Below are positions 59,719-64,000 of a stretch of 64,000 nt of DNA, piece by piece. Origin of the DNA: Brassica napus (taxonomy: Eukaryota > Streptophyta > Magnoliopsida > Brassicales > Brassicaceae); assembly GCF_020379485.1 (NCBI RefSeq), contig NC_063450.1:25024137-25088136 (forward strand), given 5' to 3'. Each line of letters starts with the position of its first letter. Position 1 is the stretch's first letter. Under the pieces are notes generated by a model that worked only from the letters and a program-made list of their open reading frames with translations, had not been told where the DNA came from and made no database searches. The position numbers and the translations under genes are program-made.

Positions 59719-62700
59719 TCACTCTAAATCGTTTTCGTTCTCATCACTATCATTACAATCATCATCGTCGTTTCTCTCGAACTCGTCTTCACGTGCTTCA
59801 TCTGTCGCATCTTCGGGAATATCTTCATATTGAAAGTTTTGCGGGTCGATCAAAAGGATTTCATCAGTTGGTTGTTCTGGTACCTCAACTTCATTGATAG
59901 CGTCTTCTTCTTGCAAGAGCGGTTCTTCTCCAGCGACAATGCGTCCACGAGGTGTAATTTTGATAGCAGCTAACCAGTTTATCCCGGAAGTTCAAAGCCG
60001 AAGATAAGGAAGGAAGCTAACTTGCTCGGCTTGTGAAGCTAAAATGAAAGGCTCAAATTTGTTGTATCTTCTCCCAAAATTGACATCCACAATACCGAAT
60101 TTGCTATACCGAATCCCTCGGTTCACAACAGGATCGAACCATTCACATTTGAAGAGGACGCATTTTAGCTTCAATAACCCCGAAAATTCCACTTCAATAA
60201 TCTTCTGCAAGATTCCGTAAAAGTCTGTTTCACCTTCCACACATATTCCGTAGTTACTCGTTGCCCGATGTCTCCCATACTCGTATGTGTGAAAGGTAAA
60301 TCCTCGTGTGAAATACATAGGTGATGTGGTGACCTTTGCAACTGGACCTTGAACCAATTCGTGAAACCATACGGGATAATAAGGATCGTCATAATCAACC
60401 TGCAAAAAGCAGATATTCTTAATTAATATTGAAGTATCAAAACACTTACTTAATTAATCAATGTATGAGATATATTACGTACCTGTGATTTTAACCACTT
60501 GACAAAGTGCTTATCTTTACGTGTGTCCAAATCAGTTGCAGATATTCCTGGTATTGCTTCTTCAACTTGAGATACAAACATGCTGCAAATTAAACAAATA
60601 ATCAAGTCATACATAATTAACTTCAATTCATATAATTAACATTCACAAATATTTACCTTTCAAAGTAACGGGTCACTGCAGAATATAAGTGTGGGCTCTA
60701 TGTTTATCCTCTTCACATGATCACCATACTTCTTTCGTTTTACCACAAAACCGTCCAATTTCGCAGAAAATGTTTGGAACACTATCAATTGGATATGATG
60801 TCGGTACTCCACCATCATCATATCTTCTAGGAACTCTTTTTCTCGTACGAACAGTTGGAGCAAAGTAGTATGATGTGAAGTTAGATGTTTCGGCTGTCAA
60901 ACTCCCCGCAACTATTGAACCTTCCACCTTTGCAAGATTTCTTGCTTTCCCCTTCAAATGTTTCATCTGTCGCTCATACGGATACATCCATCCGTTGTGA
61001 ACAGGTCCACGAAGCAATGCTTCATACGGTAGGTGGACAACTAGATGCTCCATGACGTCAAAAAATGAAGGAGGAAATATCTTCTCTAGGTTGCACAATA
61101 TGATCGGAATGTTCTGATGAAGTTGTTTGATGACTTCTTCCTTGAACGTACGTGGGCTAAGATCTCTGAAAAATGCTCTGATGGCTGTATATTGCAAAAG
61201 TAATCAAATTAATAACATTTCATAACATATATATGTATATATATATTATAAAATTATAATTATCTGCAAGTGCTTCATGGACATTTGCTGGAAGGAGCTC
61301 GGCAAAAGTAAATGGAAGTAGTCGTTGCATAAACACATGACAATCATGACTCTTCATTTCGGAGAACTTTTGACCCCGTTCAACACATCTTGACAGATTA
61401 GAAACATAACCATCAGGAAACTTAACTTCTGATGCAACCCAGTCAAACAAGGTTGTTTTGGCTTCTGATGACAACCGGAAGATGGGAACAGGAACGTTTC
61501 CATTGCTCTTGATATGTAACTCACTTCTTGTGCAAATATCAGGTAAGCCCATCATTGACTTTTTGTTATCTTTTGTCTTCCCAGGGACATTAAGTAATGT
61601 ATTCATGATGTTCTCAAAAAAGTTCTTCTCAATATGCATGACATCCAGATTGTGGCGTAAGAGAAGATCCTTCCAATAGGGTAGCTCCCAAAATATACTC
61701 TTCTTATGCCAATTGTGAGAGACACCATACCCATCAGGCATATTTCCAGGAACATGCCAATTTCCTCCAACCTTAACTGTTTCCTGAGCTCCGTAATAAT
61801 CAATGTCTGCTTCGATCTGCTGGCCGGAGAGATATGGAGGAGGACTGTCTCTGACAATTTTTTTGTGCCGAAACAATGTCTTATTTCTTCTGTACGGATG
61901 GGCAAGTGGAAGAAAGCGACGATGACAATCAAACCAACAACTCTTCCTACCATTCTTCAGTTGAAAAGCATCCGTCGATCCAAGATAATATGGACAAGAT
62001 AATCTTCCATGTGTTGTCCAGCCAGACAACATCCCATAAGCAGGGAAATCACTTATCGTCCACAGCAGAACTGCTCGCATCGTAAAATTGTTTTTCAAGG
62101 AACAGTCGTACATCCTCACCCCTTCTGACCACAATTGCTTTAGCTCTTCTATCAACGGTTGAAGAAAAACATCAAGAGACCGTTTTGGATGCTTCGGCCC
62201 AGGGATTAATATGGTCAAAAATAGAAATTCTTGTTTCATGCACATATCCGGCGGTAAATTGTACGGCGTAAGAATGACTGGCCACAAAGAATATTGTCTA
62301 CCAAACATTCCAAATGGACTAAATCCATCGGTGCATAACCCAAAATAGACATTCTGAATATTTGTAGCAAAATATGCGTGTCCCTTGTTGAAATGTTTCC
62401 ACGCTCTTGCGTCTGATGGATGTGCAACCTCACCATCTCTCTGGACATGTTCTGCATGCCACCTCATCGATGCATCAATCCTCTCAGATTGATATAATCT
62501 TTTCAATCTGTCTGTAATTGGTAGGTACCACATCCTTTGGTACGGTACCCTATTCCTCCCACGGCCTTGCGGTTTGAATCGTGATTTTTTGCAGAATCGA
62601 CACTCTTCTAACTTGTCATCTTCTTTCCAGTAGATCATGCAGTTGTCGATGCAAACATCAATCATCTCCGAAGGCAACCCAAGACTATAAACCAATTTCT

Positions 62701-63399
62701 GAATCTCATAATAAGATTCAGCAGACACGTTGTCTTCTGGCAAATACTCTTTAAACAACTCCGCCCTTGCATCCATGCAATTCTCAGGTAAATTATGATC
62801 CGTTTTAATATTCATCATCCTAGCTGCTAGAGAAAATTTAGAGAGACCTTCTCTACAACCAATGTAAATTGGTTGATTTGCAGCATCTAACATTTCATAA
62901 AACCGTTTTGCATCCAAATTAGGTTCTTCTACATTTCCAGTTCCATCAGCTATTGTTGTAGTTGTTTCTAAGAATGCATCACTAATCATATCTTGAACGC
63001 TATCATGATCTACCATCTGCTCCTGATCTTGATGATAATTATATTCATTATGCAAATGATTCGGTTCTTCACTAGGATGAGCATCCTCAAAATTATTATT
63101 ACTACTACTAGCTTCATTTCCCCCATAACCCTCTCCATGTTGATACCAAATGTAATACTGTGGTGTAATCCTCTGTTTACTAAATGCTTCCATACAGTTT
63201 CACTACGTGCAAATTTTGAATTCTTGTATTTCCGACAGGGGCAGAACATCTTACCGCTTTCCTGCATGATCGGTGTGCAGCCCGCCTGGTGCATGAATGT
63301 CTCTAGCCCACTCAGAAATGCGTTCATCACCCTCCCGTCGGAATCTTTGTGCAAATACATCCAACTCCGTAACTCGTAAATACTACCGTCACCGGCCAT
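59719..63399 (-). pseudogene. tnpD-like CACTA transposase (Transposase_21), frameshift and nonsense
   Basis: 63399-63170 encodes the transposase-associated domain (MAGDGSIYELRSWMYLHKD, CPCRKYKN, VWKHLVNRG). From 63193 to about 61262 another frame gives the main tnp2 region (TPQYYIWYQHGEGYGG, CIDNCMIYWKEDDKLEECRF, FGLCTDGFSPFGMFG, LSCPYYLG, LDVMHIEKNFFENIMNTLL). 61165-60722 encodes the DUF4218-like part (AFFRDLSPRTF, DVMEHLVVHLPYEALLRGPV), and 60405-59992 the DUF4216-like part. One missing T in NRGFTPQYY (near 63170) breaks the frame. A TGA at 59992-59994 (likely CGA to TGA) cuts off an acidic tail that otherwise runs to 59719. The splice near 61197-61262 lacks a clear GT donor. Confidence 0.88.
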
Positions 63400-63539
63400 T
63401 TTTTCTTAGATTTTTGTTTTGAAATATTTTTTTTCTGATTTTTTTTTTCGGATTTTTTTCCCGTTTGTGTGTTGTGAGGAAGAGAGTTGTGGGAAATGAA
63501 ATATATATAGAGAAATTTTCGAGTTGGCTAGTTGAAATA

Positions 63540-63890
63540 TAACAACGATTTTACAAGGAATCTTTTACATGGATTTTACATGGTTTTAACATAATATTTA
63601 CAACGACTTTACGACGGAATTAGGTAAGTTAAAGCACATTGAATACACGTTTTCACCTAAATATAATGGTAACATGTTTCGTTGTAATGTCGATGTAACG
63701 ATTATGACGTATTTTTCATTCCACGTACTTTCGTCGTAAACTTACATGGATTTTACGACGAAACTGTTTCCTCGTAAATTTACATGGAGTTTACGACGAA
63801 ATTTGGTCTCTTCGTAACTGCGATGTAAACACCATGTAAATTTACGAGGAAAAATTTTCGTCGTAAATGGTCGTTGTTATGGAAACGTTT
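63540..63890. repeat. CACTA subterminal repeats, tnpD-side end
   Basis: Same motif family as at the other end (TTTACGACGAAA, TTTCGTCGTAAA, TTTACATGG variants) in both orientations, upstream of the tnpD start at 63399. Confidence 0.85.
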
Positions 63891-63911
63891 TCTTGTAGTG
63901 ATGGTCTATCA

Positions 63912-64000
63912 ATATATATATATATATATAGATAAAGTCTAGAATATTAAAATTTATTTCATAAATACAGTTTTATCTATAAACTGGATGTAGAATTGAA
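63912..64000. other. Flank of the Athila fragment
   Basis: (AT)n tract then AT-rich DNA; nothing recognised. Confidence 0.5.

Larger units (their letters stand above)
56618..63900 (-). mobile_element. CACTA (En/Spm) DNA transposon, 7.28 kb, TSD ATG
   Basis: Ends are CACTACAAGAAAAC and its complement GTTTTCTTGTAGTG. The 3-bp repeat ATG flanks it (56615-56617 and 63901-63903). Subterminal regions on both sides are dense in TTTACGACGAA / TTCGTCGTAAA motifs in both orientations. It carries tnpA-like and tnpD-like genes on the minus strand, both broken. The insertion site lies eight bases from the start of the Athila 5' LTR. Confidence 0.97.
53290..63911 (-). mobile_element. Second Athila-type fragment, 5' LTR split by a CACTA element
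   Basis: In minus-strand order: 5' LTR (63911-63904 plus 56617-55318), PBS TGGCGCCGTTGCCGGGGA (55313-55296), gag (55240 downward), then loss of similarity near 53290 next to the copia remnant. LTR similarity to the first Athila includes the CTCTCAAATAAGAGGT block and the TGATAGACCAT start. No pol or 3' LTR is present. Confidence 0.87.

Overview
This is plant nuclear DNA, almost certainly from a Brassicaceae genome (Brassica/Raphanus-like). Genes have GT-AG introns in AT-rich sequence, the proteins read very close to Arabidopsis ones, and the gene order (glutamate:glyoxylate aminotransferase, RPL27a, UEV1, caleosin, MED23, dynein light chain, PMEI) is the order I recall for Arabidopsis chromosome 1 around At1g23310 to At1g23205. 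That synteny is from memory. More than half of the window is transposable elements.

1-10.5 kb: a photorespiratory aminotransferase (GGT/AOAT type) in ruins. A Ty1/copia element lies where exon 1 should be. A non-autonomous hAT element with an 8-bp target duplication splits exon 6. Exon 7 has a +1 frameshift. A foldback Mutator-like element fills intron 12. A 1,354-bp tandem duplication repeats exons 10-12.

11.6-26.1 kb: the gene-rich core. It holds RPL27a (-), UEV1 (+), a caleosin (+), Mediator subunit 23 (-; 18 exons resolved here, 1556 aa, open throughout) and an LC8-type dynein light chain (-).

26.5-34.4 kb: a nearly intact copia element (26510-32632, 5-bp TSD ATATT, about 250-bp LTRs), then a telomere-motif MITE that is an inverted relative of one at 12.5 kb, then an intact PMEI gene (+).

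35.3-45.2 kb: a 9.9-kb Athila-type Ty3/gypsy derivative on the minus strand. It has LTRs, PBS and gag-like ORFs but no reverse transcriptase or integrase. Inside it, between two 1.33-kb direct repeats, sits a genomic fragment of MED23 (exon 15, intron 14), i.e. of the gene about 19 kb away in the same window. One junction is a 17-bp snap-back, and the fragment later received a solo LTR. This is the most unusual structure here.

46.7-64 kb: a MITE, a LINE 3' fragment, a head-to-head gag palindrome, a decayed copia element, and a second Athila fragment whose 5' LTR is split by a 7.3-kb CACTA element (56618-63900, TSD ATG) carrying broken tnpA-like and tnpD-like genes.

The host genes do not form an operon or pathway. 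They are a conserved syntenic block. The element layers give a relative history: Athila before CACTA; MED23 capture before the solo LTR; foldback element before the exon 10-12 duplication.
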